Part shown: positions 16,345 through 24,108 of the stretch, in pieces
How the letters are laid out: every line of letters begins with the position of its first letter
Numbering within the stretch: position 1 is the first letter of the stretch
From: Rhodospirillaceae bacterium Spongia-Bin9
Lineage (GTDB): Bacteria > Pseudomonadota > Alphaproteobacteria > Bin65
Direction of reading: 5' to 3'
DNA: 38,589 bases
Assembly: GCA_900197615.1 (NCBI GenBank)
Contig: FZLR01000023.1
Location: forward strand, 1-38,589
Program-made: the position numbers and the translations under genes
Notes under the pieces: generated by a model
Told to the model about the DNA's origin: nothing
The model's database searches: none
Seen by the model: only the letters and a program-made list of their open reading frames with translations

Positions 16345-18291
16345 CTAACCCGCTTTGGCCAGCGGGGCGCCGCCGGCCAGTTTGGCGTCCATGATCGCGA
16401 TGTCGGCGGCGCTGACACCCTTCCGCCCGTCCTCGAAAGTCGTCTCGACTTCGCAGTGCACCTTGCTCTGACTGCCGTAGAGCGCGTCGATCACGGCGTC
16501 GTAGCGTTCGTTGATGAATTTTCGACGGACCTTGCGCGTCCGGGTCAGTTCGCCGTCGTCCGCATCCAGCTCCTTGTGAAGCAGGGCAAAGCGCGCGATC
16601 TGGGCGCCGGACAGTTCGGAATCTTCGGCCAGGTCCGCGTTGACCTGCTCGATATTCCTGCGGATTTCCTCATAAACCTCGGGCTTGGCCGCGAGTTCCC
16701 GGTAGCTGGCGTAGGACACGTTGTTGCGCTCCGCCCAGTTGCCGACCGCGTCCATATCGATGGAAATCATCGCCGCGGAGTGGTCGCGCCCGGCGCCGAA
16801 GGTCACGGCTTCCTGAATGAAGGGGAAGAACTTCAGCTTGTTCTCCAGATATTTCGGCGCGAACATCGAGCCGTTGTTGAGCACGCCGACATCCTTGGCC
16901 CGGTCGATGATCTTCAGATGGCCGTTATGGTCGATAAAGCCGGCGTCCCCGGTATGGACCCAGCCGTCCTCGGTCTTGGTCTTCCGGGTCTCTTCCTCGT
17001 TCTTGTAGTACTCCTTGAACACGCCTTCGCTGCGATACAGCACTTCGCGCGAGTCCGGATCGACCCTGAGCTCCACGCCGGGGCAGGCCTTGCCCACGGT
17101 ATCGGCATAGACCTCGTTGTCCGGCTGCAGGGTGACGAACACCGACGCTTCGGTCTGGCCGTAGAGCTGCTTCATGTTCAGGCCGATAGACCGGTAGAAA
17201 TCGAAGATGTCCGGGCCGATCGCCTCGCCGGCCGTGTAGACCCGCCGCACCCGGCTCATGCCCAGGGTGTTTTTGAGCGGCCCGTAGACGAAAAACTCGC
17301 CCAGCCAGTATTTGAACCGGTCGCCCAGGCCGACCTTTTCCTTCTGCAGGATTTTCACGCCGACCTTCTTGGCGTGCCCCATGAAATAGCGGAACAGGCG
17401 CTGCTTGGTCCGGCCGGAGTCCTGCATCCGTACGTTAACGGAGGTCAGGATGTTCTCGAAGATGCGCGGCGGCGCGAAGAAATAGGTCGGCCCGATCTCC
17501 TTGAGGTCGGTCAGGAAGGTTTCCTGGCTCTCCGGGCAGTTGGCGCAGAAGCCGGCCACATAGCACTGGCCGATGGAGAACAAGCAGTCGCCGACCCAGG
17601 CCATCGGCAGATAGGCCAGGGTCTCCTCGTCGTCGCGGATATGCTCCAGCTCGACCGACATCTCCGACATCGAGATCAGATTGTCGTAGGTCAGTACGAC
17701 GCCTTTCGGGTTGCCGGTCGTGCCGGAGGTATAAAGGAAGGTGGCGATGTCGCTGCCCCGGCCCCTGGCGACCTCGGCGTCGTAGAAGCCGGCATTGGCC
17801 GCCTTGTGCTTCTTGCCGGCCTGTTTGATCTCGTCGAGCGAATGAATGAAATCCTGCTCGTATTCCCGCATCCCGCGCGGGTCGCAATAGACGAAGGTCT
17901 TGAGCCCCGGCGTGGTCTCCTGCACTTCGAGGAGCTTGTCGATCTGTTCCTGATCCTCGGATACGGCGAACGACACCTCGGCGTGTTGGAGCACATATGC
18001 CAGTTCGCTGGCGCCGCTGTCCTGGTAGACCGGCACCGGAATCGCGCCGAGCGCCTGTGCCGCCACCATCGACCAGTAGAGATTGGGCCGGTTGTCGCCG
18101 ACGATGGCGATCCGGTCGCCGCGCTGCACGCCGGAGGCCGCGAGGCCGTGGGCGATGGTTTCCACCTCGGCCCGGGTCTCGCTCCAGCTGAAGGTCTGCC
18201 AGATTCCCAGATACTTTTCGCGAATTGCCGGCCGCGGCCCGCGCTCGCGGGCATTGCGGTCCAACAGTTTCGGAAATGTGTCTGCCGTCAT
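16345..18291 (-). CDS. Long-chain acyl-CoA synthetase (AMP-forming)
   Basis: The 648-residue adenylate-forming enzyme activates a carboxylic acid with ATP and CoA. The P-loop TSGTTGNPKG lies at about residues 200-209, the A5 motif YGQTEAS near 370, GWVHTGDAGFIDHNG near 460, and the catalytic lysine is in RTRKVRRKFI near the C-terminus. ATG 18291 (TGGAGA upstream) is preferred over GTG 18303. It heads the Liv transporter operon, 6 bases before livG, which suggests vectorial import in which the acid is trapped as a CoA ester. This subgroup is annotated as long-chain synthetase by similarity; the transporter suggests an aromatic or branched acid as an alternative substrate. Confidence 0.88.
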   Translation of the reverse strand: MTADTFPKLLDRNARERGPRPAIREKYLGIWQTFSWSETRAEVETIAHGLAASGVQRGDRIAIVGDNRPNLYWSMVAAQALGAIPVPVYQDSGASELAYVLQHAEVSFAVSEDQEQIDKLLEVQETTPGLKTFVYCDPRGMREYEQDFIHSLDEIKQAGKKHKAANAGFYDAEVARGRGSDIATFLYTSGTTGNPKGVVLTYDNLISMSEMSVELEHIRDDEETLAYLPMAWVGDCLFSIGQCYVAGFCANCPESQETFLTDLKEIGPTYFFAPPRIFENILTSVNVRMQDSGRTKQRLFRYFMGHAKKVGVKILQKEKVGLGDRFKYWLGEFFVYGPLKNTLGMSRVRRVYTAGEAIGPDIFDFYRSIGLNMKQLYGQTEASVFVTLQPDNEVYADTVGKACPGVELRVDPDSREVLYRSEGVFKEYYKNEEETRKTKTEDGWVHTGDAGFIDHNGHLKIIDRAKDVGVLNNGSMFAPKYLENKLKFFPFIQEAVTFGAGRDHSAAMISIDMDAVGNWAERNNVSYASYRELAAKPEVYEEIRRNIEQVNADLAEDSELSGAQIARFALLHKELDADDGELTRTRKVRRKFINERYDAVIDALYGSQSKVHCEVETTFEDGRKGVSAADIAIMDAKLAGGAPLAKAG

Positions 18292-18303
18292 CGGCGTCTC
18301 CAC

Positions 18304-18639
18304 TCGATCCCTTCGGCAGGCCGCGCCGGCATCGGGCGCGACACACTAAAGCGCTCCGCGCGGGGGCGCTCCACGCGCGGTCGTCAACCAAGAATTGAGA
18401 CTTGCCGGCGCAAGGCAGGATGCGGCCTGCCGTTTGTTCCGCCGCTGCAAACCTCCCTGAAACTCCGCAGCACGATTTGTTTTTCTATGCGCGCCGGTTT
18501 GCTAACCAATAGAGACCACAGGGTCAAGACGCAAAGACCGCACGTTTCGCTTCGCCGCGCGTCCGGCCCGGACTTTCCCTAACTCTCTGGCCGGAATTGA
18601 TTTTTTCGCGAGTTTTCCGGCCGGGCCGAAAAGCTCGCC
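18304..18639. other. Non-coding gap with leader of the liv operon
   Basis: No convincing gene is seen in this stretch between the metallo-hydrolase stop and the synthetase start. It contains the candidate promoter at 18499-18527 and, within the predicted leader, two adjacent small stem-loops on the minus strand (GGCAGG/CCTGCC near 18415-18432 and CTTGC/GCAAG just downstream). Near 18611-18637 there is a longer imperfect dyad, GAGTTTTCCGGCC against GGCCGAAAAGCTC, whose flanking A-run has the wrong orientation for a terminator of the metallo-hydrolase gene. Confidence 0.5.
18499..18527 (-). promoter_or_regulatory. Candidate sigma-70 promoter of the liv operon
   Basis: On the minus strand TTGACC and TAGCAA are separated by 17 bases, giving a predicted start about 200 bases upstream of the synthetase start codon. 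The -35 matches five of six consensus bases, the -10 only four. The long leader is unusual, so a closer promoter cannot be excluded. Confidence 0.35.
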
Positions 18640-19725
18640 TCAGGTCCGTTCGAATCGGTGGATGCCGTCCGGATCGAGCCGGCCGGTCAACGTCCCCTCG
18701 CCTTCCAGATAGGCGAGATGGGCCAGGCACTCGCCCATCGCAAAACCCATCTGGTGGAAGTCCAGTTCGCGGCGGAACATGAGCGGCACCGCATCCGCCG
18801 CCGACAGGCGTGCACCCCCGGAACTGTCGCCGAAACCGACGGACAGCCGCTCCAGCCGCACCCGGTGATGATCGACGATCTGGCCGATCCGGGTCTGCAC
18901 GCCGCGGAACGGCAGATTGTGGCTCGGCAGCACCAGCGCGTCGTCCGGCAAGTGGCTGAAATTGGCGAACGATCCCAGATAGTCCTCCAGCGGGCTGGCG
19001 TCCGGTTCGCTCGCCCACACGCTGATATTCGGCGTGATCTTGGGCAGGATCTGGTCGCCGGAAATCAGGATGCCGTCGGCGGCGGTCCACAGGCAGGCAT
19101 GCTCCGGCGCATGGCCGGTGCCGACGACGATCTCCCAGCGCCGGCCGCCGATTTCCAGGACGTCGCCGGCGCACAGGCGCCGGTGATGGTAGGGCGTTTC
19201 GGCGACCCGCTTGCGATAGGTGTTGCCGCCGGAAAACATCTTGTCCGCCAGCGCCGGCTCCAGCCCGTGAAGGGCGAAGAAGTCCGCCATGCTCCGGTGG
19301 TTGACCGCGTCCGAATCCAGATAGAGCATCCGGGCCATCAGCCATTCGGTCCGGGTGATCCACAGCTCGGTGTCGAGCAGGTCGGCCAGCCAGCCGGCCA
19401 GGCCGATATGATCGGGATGGAAGTGGGTCACGACCAGCCGGGTTACCGGCTTGCCGGCCTTGCCGGCATGGGCGATTCCGAACCGCTCGAAGATCGCCAG
19501 CCAGTGCCGCTTCGTCTCGTCGAGTTGCAACCCGCTGTCGACGACGACATAGCCCTCGCCGTCCTCGAGCAGCCACAGGTTGATATGGTCGAGCTGGAAG
19601 GGCAGCGGCATGCGCAGCCAGTGGACGCCGGGCGCGATCTCCACCGTTTCGCCGGCCGCCGGCTTGCTCTCGCCCAGCGGGTAGTCGAGGCCGTCATTCG
19701 GGCGGCGCCCGTTGTCGGTGCTCAT
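18640..19725 (-). CDS. Metallo-beta-lactamase-fold hydrolase
   Basis: The 361-residue protein has the metal-binding motif HFHPDH at residues 101-106, an upstream Asp in VVDSGLQLDE, the later ligand in VGTGHAPEH and the bridging Asp in ISGDQILPKI. After the core a C-terminal extension of about 90 residues contains a helical, winged-helix-like part, as in glyoxalase II-like and LACTB2-type proteins. Members hydrolyse thioesters, lactones or phosphodiesters. Its ATG overlaps the stop of the alpha/beta hydrolase gene (ATGA), so it belongs to the gentisate-dioxygenase gene group. A thioesterase role there is plausible but unproven. Confidence 0.85.
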   Translation of the reverse strand: MSTDNGRRPNDGLDYPLGESKPAAGETVEIAPGVHWLRMPLPFQLDHINLWLLEDGEGYVVVDSGLQLDETKRHWLAIFERFGIAHAGKAGKPVTRLVVTHFHPDHIGLAGWLADLLDTELWITRTEWLMARMLYLDSDAVNHRSMADFFALHGLEPALADKMFSGGNTYRKRVAETPYHHRRLCAGDVLEIGGRRWEIVVGTGHAPEHACLWTAADGILISGDQILPKITPNISVWASEPDASPLEDYLGSFANFSHLPDDALVLPSHNLPFRGVQTRIGQIVDHHRVRLERLSVGFGDSSGGARLSAADAVPLMFRRELDFHQMGFAMGECLAHLAYLEGEGTLTGRLDPDGIHRFERT

Positions 19726-20504
19726 GCGGCTGCCTTCCTGCCGAGATGCCGGGCGACGGCGGCCAGCGTTTCCTCGGGGCGGTCCCGATGCGGCGAGTGC
19801 CCGCAGCCGGGCAGCATGACGAGGTCCACCGGCCCGCCGGCGCCCCGTTCGACGGCCTGGGGCTGCAGCGGCGAGCCGTATTCGTCATCCAGTCCCTGAA
19901 CGACCGTCGTCGGCACGCGGATGTTCGGCAGGTATTCTTCGATATTCCAGTCGCGGAACTCCGGCATCATCCAGCTCAGGTTCCAGGCATAGAAGGCGCT
20001 GTCCGGATCGTCGTGATAGCGGGCGAGCCGGCCGCGCAGGTCGGTCTCTTCCCACAGGACCCGGGCCCTGGCTATCGACGTTATGGTGCAGGGCTCGACC
20101 AGGACATGCGGCGCCATGACGATGACGCTGTCCGCTGCCGGCTCGAGGCCGCTGCCGGCGTAGATCAGCGCGATCGAGGCGCCGTCGCTGTGGCCGAACA
20201 GGAGGGGCCGGCGCACGTCGAGCCTGTGCAGCAGGTCTGGCAGCGCGACCTGCGCTTCCCGGTGCATGTAATCGAAGGGCAGCGGCAGGTCGGCGCGGGT
20301 GAGCGCTTCGGATTTGCCGTAGCCGCGCCGGCTGTAAACGAGCACGCGCAGGCCCGTCGCCCGGGCGACCTGCTGCGGAAAATCCCGCCACATGGCGACG
20401 GAGCCGAGACCTTCGTGCAGCATGACGACGGTCGGCCCGTCCACCGGCCCGACCCCGACCCATTCATATTCAAGCCGGCTTCCGCCGGCTTCCACAAAGG
20501 CCAT
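19722..20504 (-). CDS. Alpha/beta hydrolase
   Basis: The 260-residue enzyme has the nucleophile elbow GHSDG with Ser106, an acid at Asp206/207 in GLDDEYGSP and His236 in GCGHSPHRD. The oxyanion segment LHEGLGS and the YSRRGYGKS strand are typical of carboxylesterase or carbon-carbon bond hydrolases. A cap region rich in Trp lies between residues 165 and 195. It sits 90 bases after the gentisate dioxygenase gene and overlaps the metallo-hydrolase gene. It could hydrolyse a ring-cleavage product or a CoA/ester precursor of gentisate, but the sequence alone does not decide. Confidence 0.85.
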   Translation of the reverse strand: MAFVEAGGSRLEYEWVGVGPVDGPTVVMLHEGLGSVAMWRDFPQQVARATGLRVLVYSRRGYGKSEALTRADLPLPFDYMHREAQVALPDLLHRLDVRRPLLFGHSDGASIALIYAGSGLEPAADSVIVMAPHVLVEPCTITSIARARVLWEETDLRGRLARYHDDPDSAFYAWNLSWMMPEFRDWNIEEYLPNIRVPTTVVQGLDDEYGSPLQPQAVERGAGGPVDLVMLPGCGHSPHRDRPEETLAAVARHLGRKAAA

Positions 20505-20594
20505 TGCCGCCCCGTCCGAATGTCCGGCGCCAACCTGCGGCGGGCCCCGCGTGGCGGCAAGGGACGGAAGGTCGCCGGGTAGGGCCGAAGCCTT

Positions 20595-21677
20595 CTAGTG
20601 CGGCCCTGAGACCGGGCCGTTGCCGCGCTGCTCGCGCCAGATGCCGAGCTTGCGCTGGGCCGCCCGGTCGGAGAAGCTGAACAGCACCGCCTCGCCCGTG
20701 CATTCGTGGTGGTGGGGCATCCAGCTCGGTACGATGAACACGTCTTTCGGCCCCCAGGCCAGGGTGACGTCGCACTCCGGCGTGCGCACGACCGTACGGC
20801 CCGTGCCCTCGACCGCCGAATAGACCATGCCGTCGGTCGAGCGGTAGGGCGTTGTCGTCGTGCCCCTGGGCAGAAGCTGCATGAAGGTGGCGATGGTCGG
20901 CATGGCGTAGCCGCCGTCGACCGGATTCGTGTATTGCAGCTTCAGGCCGTGGCAGGGGTCCCATTCCTCGTAGGCCGCCATCCGGTCCAGCGTCTCCCGG
21001 GTCCGCGAATAGGGATAATTGAAGATCGGCGAATAGGTCTTCGCGTTCTCGTAGCCGACCGGCAGCAGGTTGTGGGAATAATGGTCCGGCGAATAGTCGG
21101 CCGGCCGGGACAGCGGCTGCTCGTCCTCCGCCAGGTTTTCCGCAAAAGACGTGTCGAAGCTGTTGACCATCGGCACGTCCAGCCCGTCGAGCCAGATCAT
21201 CGGCCGGTCGCTGTCGTTGCCGTGGTCGTGCCAGGCCCAGGGCGGGGTGATGACGAAGTCGCCCTCTTCCATGATCGTCTTCTCGCCGTCGACGGCGGTA
21301 TAGGCGCCGCTGCCCTCGATAATGAAGCGCAGGGCCGAAGCGGTATGCCGGTGCGCCGGCGCGATTTCGCCCGGCAGGATCAGCTGCAGGCCGGCATAGA
21401 GCGACTGTGTGATCCGCGACTCGCCGCGCAGCCCCGGGTTTTCCAGGACCAGCACCCGACGCTCGGCTTCTTCCGCGGTGATCAGGCTCCCGGCTTTCAG
21501 CACATGGGGCCGCACCTCGGCGAATTTCCACAGATGCGGTTTCGTCCGGCTGACCGGCTCCTTGGTCACCAGCCCGGCCAGCACTTCCCACAGCGGGGTC
21601 AGGCTCTGCCGGTCGATCGTGTCGTAGAAGTCCTGCCGGGCTTCCCGGTCGGCAGGGCTGATGTGCGGCGCTTCCAT
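20595..21677 (-). CDS. Gentisate 1,2-dioxygenase
   Basis: The 360-residue bicupin protein opens the gentisate ring to maleylpyruvate with O2 and Fe(II). Iron ligands appear as the HRH motif (His109, His111) and a His in PPWAWHDHG (about 150-152). The first cupin has LRFIIEGSGAYTAVDGEKTIMEEGDF, and the second cupin carries the VPSWMPHHH segment near the C-terminus. ATG 21677 is chosen because family members start just before ADREARQDFYDTIDRQSL; an upstream start at 21779 would add 34 unlike residues. It lies between the CoA ligase and hydrolase genes. No maleylpyruvate isomerase or fumarylpyruvate hydrolase of the usual families is present in the window. Confidence 0.9.
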   Translation of the reverse strand: MEAPHISPADREARQDFYDTIDRQSLTPLWEVLAGLVTKEPVSRTKPHLWKFAEVRPHVLKAGSLITAEEAERRVLVLENPGLRGESRITQSLYAGLQLILPGEIAPAHRHTASALRFIIEGSGAYTAVDGEKTIMEEGDFVITPPWAWHDHGNDSDRPMIWLDGLDVPMVNSFDTSFAENLAEDEQPLSRPADYSPDHYSHNLLPVGYENAKTYSPIFNYPYSRTRETLDRMAAYEEWDPCHGLKLQYTNPVDGGYAMPTIATFMQLLPRGTTTTPYRSTDGMVYSAVEGTGRTVVRTPECDVTLAWGPKDVFIVPSWMPHHHECTGEAVLFSFSDRAAQRKLGIWREQRGNGPVSGPH

Positions 21678-21782
21678 CGGCGGCCTCGGAGTCTGGATTG
21701 CGTTCGATGCAGGATAGCAGCCGCGCCGCCGGCTTTGAATTGCGATTAGTGCGTATCTCGTCGCGGCCCTTGGCGACACTCC

Positions 21783-23372
21783 CTAGCGCGCCACGATCTC
21801 CCGCTCCGCCGCGGGGTCGCTGTAGGTTTTCCGCAGCGCGGTCTTGAGGATCTTGCCCATCGCGCTTTTCGGCAGCTCGGGCAGAAAGGCGTACTGGCGC
21901 GGGATCTTGTAGCCGCCGATCCGCTCCCGGCAATGGGCGACCAGCTCTTCTGCGCTCACGCTCTGCCCCGGCTGCGGCACGACGGCGGCGAACAAGGCCT
22001 CGCCGTATTTGCTGTCCGGGATGCCGATCACGGCGCATTCGCCGACCGCCGGATGCTGGTAGAGCGCCGCCTCGACCTCCAGCGAATAGACATTCTCGCC
22101 GCCGGTGATGATCATGTCCTTCTTGCGGTCGACCAGATACATGAAGCCGTCGTCGTCCATGCGGCCGACATCGCCGGTGTGGAACCAGCCGCCGCGGAAG
22201 GCGCGGGCGTTCTCCTCCGGCAGGTTGAGATAGCCCGCTGTCACGTTGGGCGCGCGCACGACGACTTCGCCGGAATCTCCGTTCGGCGCCTCGCGCCCGT
22301 CCGCCCCGACGATCCGCATGTCGACGCCGACGATCGGCCGGCCCGCCGACTTGAGCCGTTCGCGGTTGCCGGCCTCGATCGCCTCGACATGCTCGCGGTG
22401 GGACATCAGCGTCAGGATCGGCGAGGTCTCGGTCAGGCCGTAGCCCTGGATCAGGTCGACGCCTTCGAAGGCCTTGAGCGTCCGCTCGACCCACTCCGCC
22501 GCCATCGGCGCGCTGCCGTAGAGGAAGGCGCGCAGGCTGGAGAGGTCGTAGTCCGACAGGTCCTCCTGCTGCAGCGTCAGGATGATCATGGTCGGCGCAA
22601 GCATCGTCCAGGTGACGCCCCTGTCCTGGATCGCACCCAGCAGGTTCGCCGGGGTGAAAGCGGGCAGGAAGGCGTGACCGCTGCCCATCAGGGTAAAGCC
22701 GGTGCCGAGCAGGTCCGCCGAATGGAACATCGGCGCGACGTGCAGATAGACGTCGTCGGAATAGACGCCGACCGTGTGGCCGACCTGCATGCCGTTCGAG
22801 ACCGCGTTGCGGTGGCTGAGCGGCACGCCCTTCGAGCGGCCGGTCGTGCCGCCGGTGTAGAACAGGATCGCCGGATCGTCCTCCTGCGCCTCGTGCAGTT
22901 CGGCCGGGTCCGCGCCGGCGATCAGGGTTTCGTAATCGTGCTCGGGCCACGCGGCATCGGCGTCCGCCGCTTCGTCATGCGGCCCGGCGACCCGGATCGC
23001 CCGGTCGCGCCAGGGCGCCAGCGCCTCGTGCTCGAACAGGCCGAGGAACGGCGCATCGACGGCCACGACCTCCGCGCCGGCGTTGTCGAGGATATAGGCG
23101 ATCTCAGGCGGCGCCAGGCGGATATTGACCGGCGCCGGCGCCGCGCCCATCCAGTAGCCGGCGTGCAGCAGCTCGAAATTGCGGAAGGTGTTGCGCGACA
23201 GCGTCGCGAAGGCGTCGCCGCGCTTCACGCCCATTGCCCGCATCCCGCCGGCCAGCCGCGCCACCCGGTCGAGATGCGCCGCCCAGGTCCACCGCCCCTC
23301 CCGGTCGATCACGGCCGGCCGTTCGGCATAATAGCGCCGGCAACGGTCCAGCGCGGATGACATCGTCAGCAT
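21783..23372 (-). CDS. Acyl/aryl-CoA ligase (AMP-binding)
   Basis: The 529-residue adenylate-forming ligase has the P-loop YTGGTTGRSKG near residues 165-175, the A5 motif GYGLTETSP, GWFHTGDVGRMDDDGF and the catalytic lysine in KSAMGKILKTALRK. Its style is that of medium-chain or aryl acid CoA ligases. ATG 23372 follows a GGGGCAGG sequence; ATG 23363 is an alternative. It leads the gentisate gene group, 105 bases before the dioxygenase, so its substrate may be salicylate or another benzoic acid that feeds gentisate (inference). A regulatory region with tandem repeats lies upstream. Confidence 0.86.
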   Translation of the reverse strand: MLTMSSALDRCRRYYAERPAVIDREGRWTWAAHLDRVARLAGGMRAMGVKRGDAFATLSRNTFRNFELLHAGYWMGAAPAPVNIRLAPPEIAYILDNAGAEVVAVDAPFLGLFEHEALAPWRDRAIRVAGPHDEAADADAAWPEHDYETLIAGADPAELHEAQEDDPAILFYTGGTTGRSKGVPLSHRNAVSNGMQVGHTVGVYSDDVYLHVAPMFHSADLLGTGFTLMGSGHAFLPAFTPANLLGAIQDRGVTWTMLAPTMIILTLQQEDLSDYDLSSLRAFLYGSAPMAAEWVERTLKAFEGVDLIQGYGLTETSPILTLMSHREHVEAIEAGNRERLKSAGRPIVGVDMRIVGADGREAPNGDSGEVVVRAPNVTAGYLNLPEENARAFRGGWFHTGDVGRMDDDGFMYLVDRKKDMIITGGENVYSLEVEAALYQHPAVGECAVIGIPDSKYGEALFAAVVPQPGQSVSAEELVAHCRERIGGYKIPRQYAFLPELPKSAMGKILKTALRKTYSDPAAEREIVAR

Positions 23373-23496
23373 CGGCGAGCCTGCCCCTTCGACCCCGTCG
23401 CTCCGACAGCGACCGCCCGTTCTTGCCGCCTGCGACCGCGATTCGCAAGAGGGCGATGCGCAGGCGGACGCCGGGGACACCGGGCAGGGGCGAGGC

Positions 23497-23526
23497 TGTC
23501 ATGAAATGTCATGATTTGTCATGATT
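23497..23526. repeat. Three tandem 10-bp repeats (TGTCATGAWW)
   Basis: Three exact copies of TGTCATGA, followed by AA, TT and TT, sit head to tail with a 10-base period. That puts each copy on the same DNA face. The inner TCATGA is itself a palindrome. The array is about 125 bases upstream of the CoA ligase start. It looks like an operator array for a regulator that binds cooperatively; the protein is unknown, and no regulator gene is adjacent. Confidence 0.6.
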
Positions 23527-23586
23527 CGGCGCGCAGCCTCGCCGTTCGCCCTCCGTCGCTGCCCCATTCTTGCCGCAATTCACTAA

Positions 23587-23607
23587 AACAGACCGTTCTA
23601 TATATAG
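23587..23607. promoter_or_regulatory. TetR-style dyad with overlapping TATATA element
   Basis: AACAGACCGTT is a quasi-palindrome of the form AACNGNCNGTT, similar to many TetR-family operators, and is followed directly by the palindrome CTATATATAG. The spot is AT-rich in a GC-rich region and about 215-235 bases upstream of the CoA ligase gene. It may be a repressed promoter, but no good -35 box is at the right distance on either strand. Confidence 0.4.
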
Positions 23608-23901
23608 CGTTTTTTTCATGCCGGCGTCTCCGTCCGAAGCTGCGCCGCCGGCCCGGGTCGCGGCATTCCGCCCGCTGAAACGCAAATTTGTTCATATAAT
23701 GTTCCTAAGCGGGAGTCAAGCGCATTTTCGGCGGCGACCAGGTTCGGGATCCGGCCTGGAGAGTCATTAGAGAAAGGGGAAGGGCCGCGCCGCCAACCCT
23801 TCATTCGCCTTGTCCGGGTCTCGCGGCGTGTGCAGATCTTGGAGATGCAATGAAGAGGCCGGCACGCGGCGCTACACCAAAAAACGCGAATCAATATCTG
23901 G

Positions 23902-23941
23902 TATAATTCTGGCATTTTACTAATAAATCTTGTTGCCAGAA
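23902..23941 (+). promoter_or_regulatory. TATAAT element and 8-bp dyad upstream of ybjN-like gene
   Basis: A perfect TATAAT at 23902-23907 overlaps the edge of a perfect inverted repeat, TTCTGGCA at 23907-23914 and TGCCAGAA at 23934-23941, spaced by 19 AT-rich bases. No -35 consensus lies 17 bases upstream, so an activator would be needed if this is a promoter. The predicted leader to the YbjN-like gene would be about 200 bases. Confidence 0.4.
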
Positions 23942-24108
23942 AATTCATGCGGTGGCAGGTTCTACATCGGGTGGTATGCGGCCGGTTCGATTCCACAAGA
24001 TAAGGGACAGGGATCGGTCGTCTGCGATACTGCCGGCCGAGGCGGGCGACGCCCGCATTCACGCTCCGGCTCCGAAATTCTCCGGGAGCCGCGACAGGAG
24101 AGCGACTC

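Larger units (their letters stand above)
23373..24108. other. Long intergenic regulatory region
   Basis: This 736-base gap separates the divergent CoA ligase and YbjN-like genes and has no convincing gene. It holds the direct repeat array at 23497-23526, the TetR-style dyad at 23587-23607, a TATAAT at 23695-23700, and an AT-rich patch with another TATAAT and a dyad at 23902-23941. The AT-rich patches stand out against a GC-rich background. Open frames that cross it (23570-23770 plus; 23616-24158 minus) lack domain-like sequence. Confidence 0.6.

Noticed and set aside
15847-18582. 911-residue open frame on the plus strand, antisense to the acyl-CoA synthetase and livG
   Set aside because: It mirrors two well-supported genes on the other strand, and its composition (Arg, Asp, His, Val-rich) is typical of a high-GC antisense shadow. 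It has no domain motif and no credible start.
18611-18637. Imperfect dyad after the metallo-hydrolase gene as its terminator
   Set aside because: On the coding strand the stem is followed by an A-run, not T's, and it has a mismatch and a wobble pair.
20470-22950. 826-residue minus-strand frame over the CoA ligase and gentisate dioxygenase
   Set aside because: It lies in another frame of the same strand as two clear enzymes and has the Arg/Gly/Ala-rich look of a frame-shift shadow.
23570-23770. 66-codon plus-strand frame in the long intergenic region
   Set aside because: No ribosome-binding site, no recognisable sequence, and it overlaps the TetR-style dyad and AT-rich promoter-like DNA.
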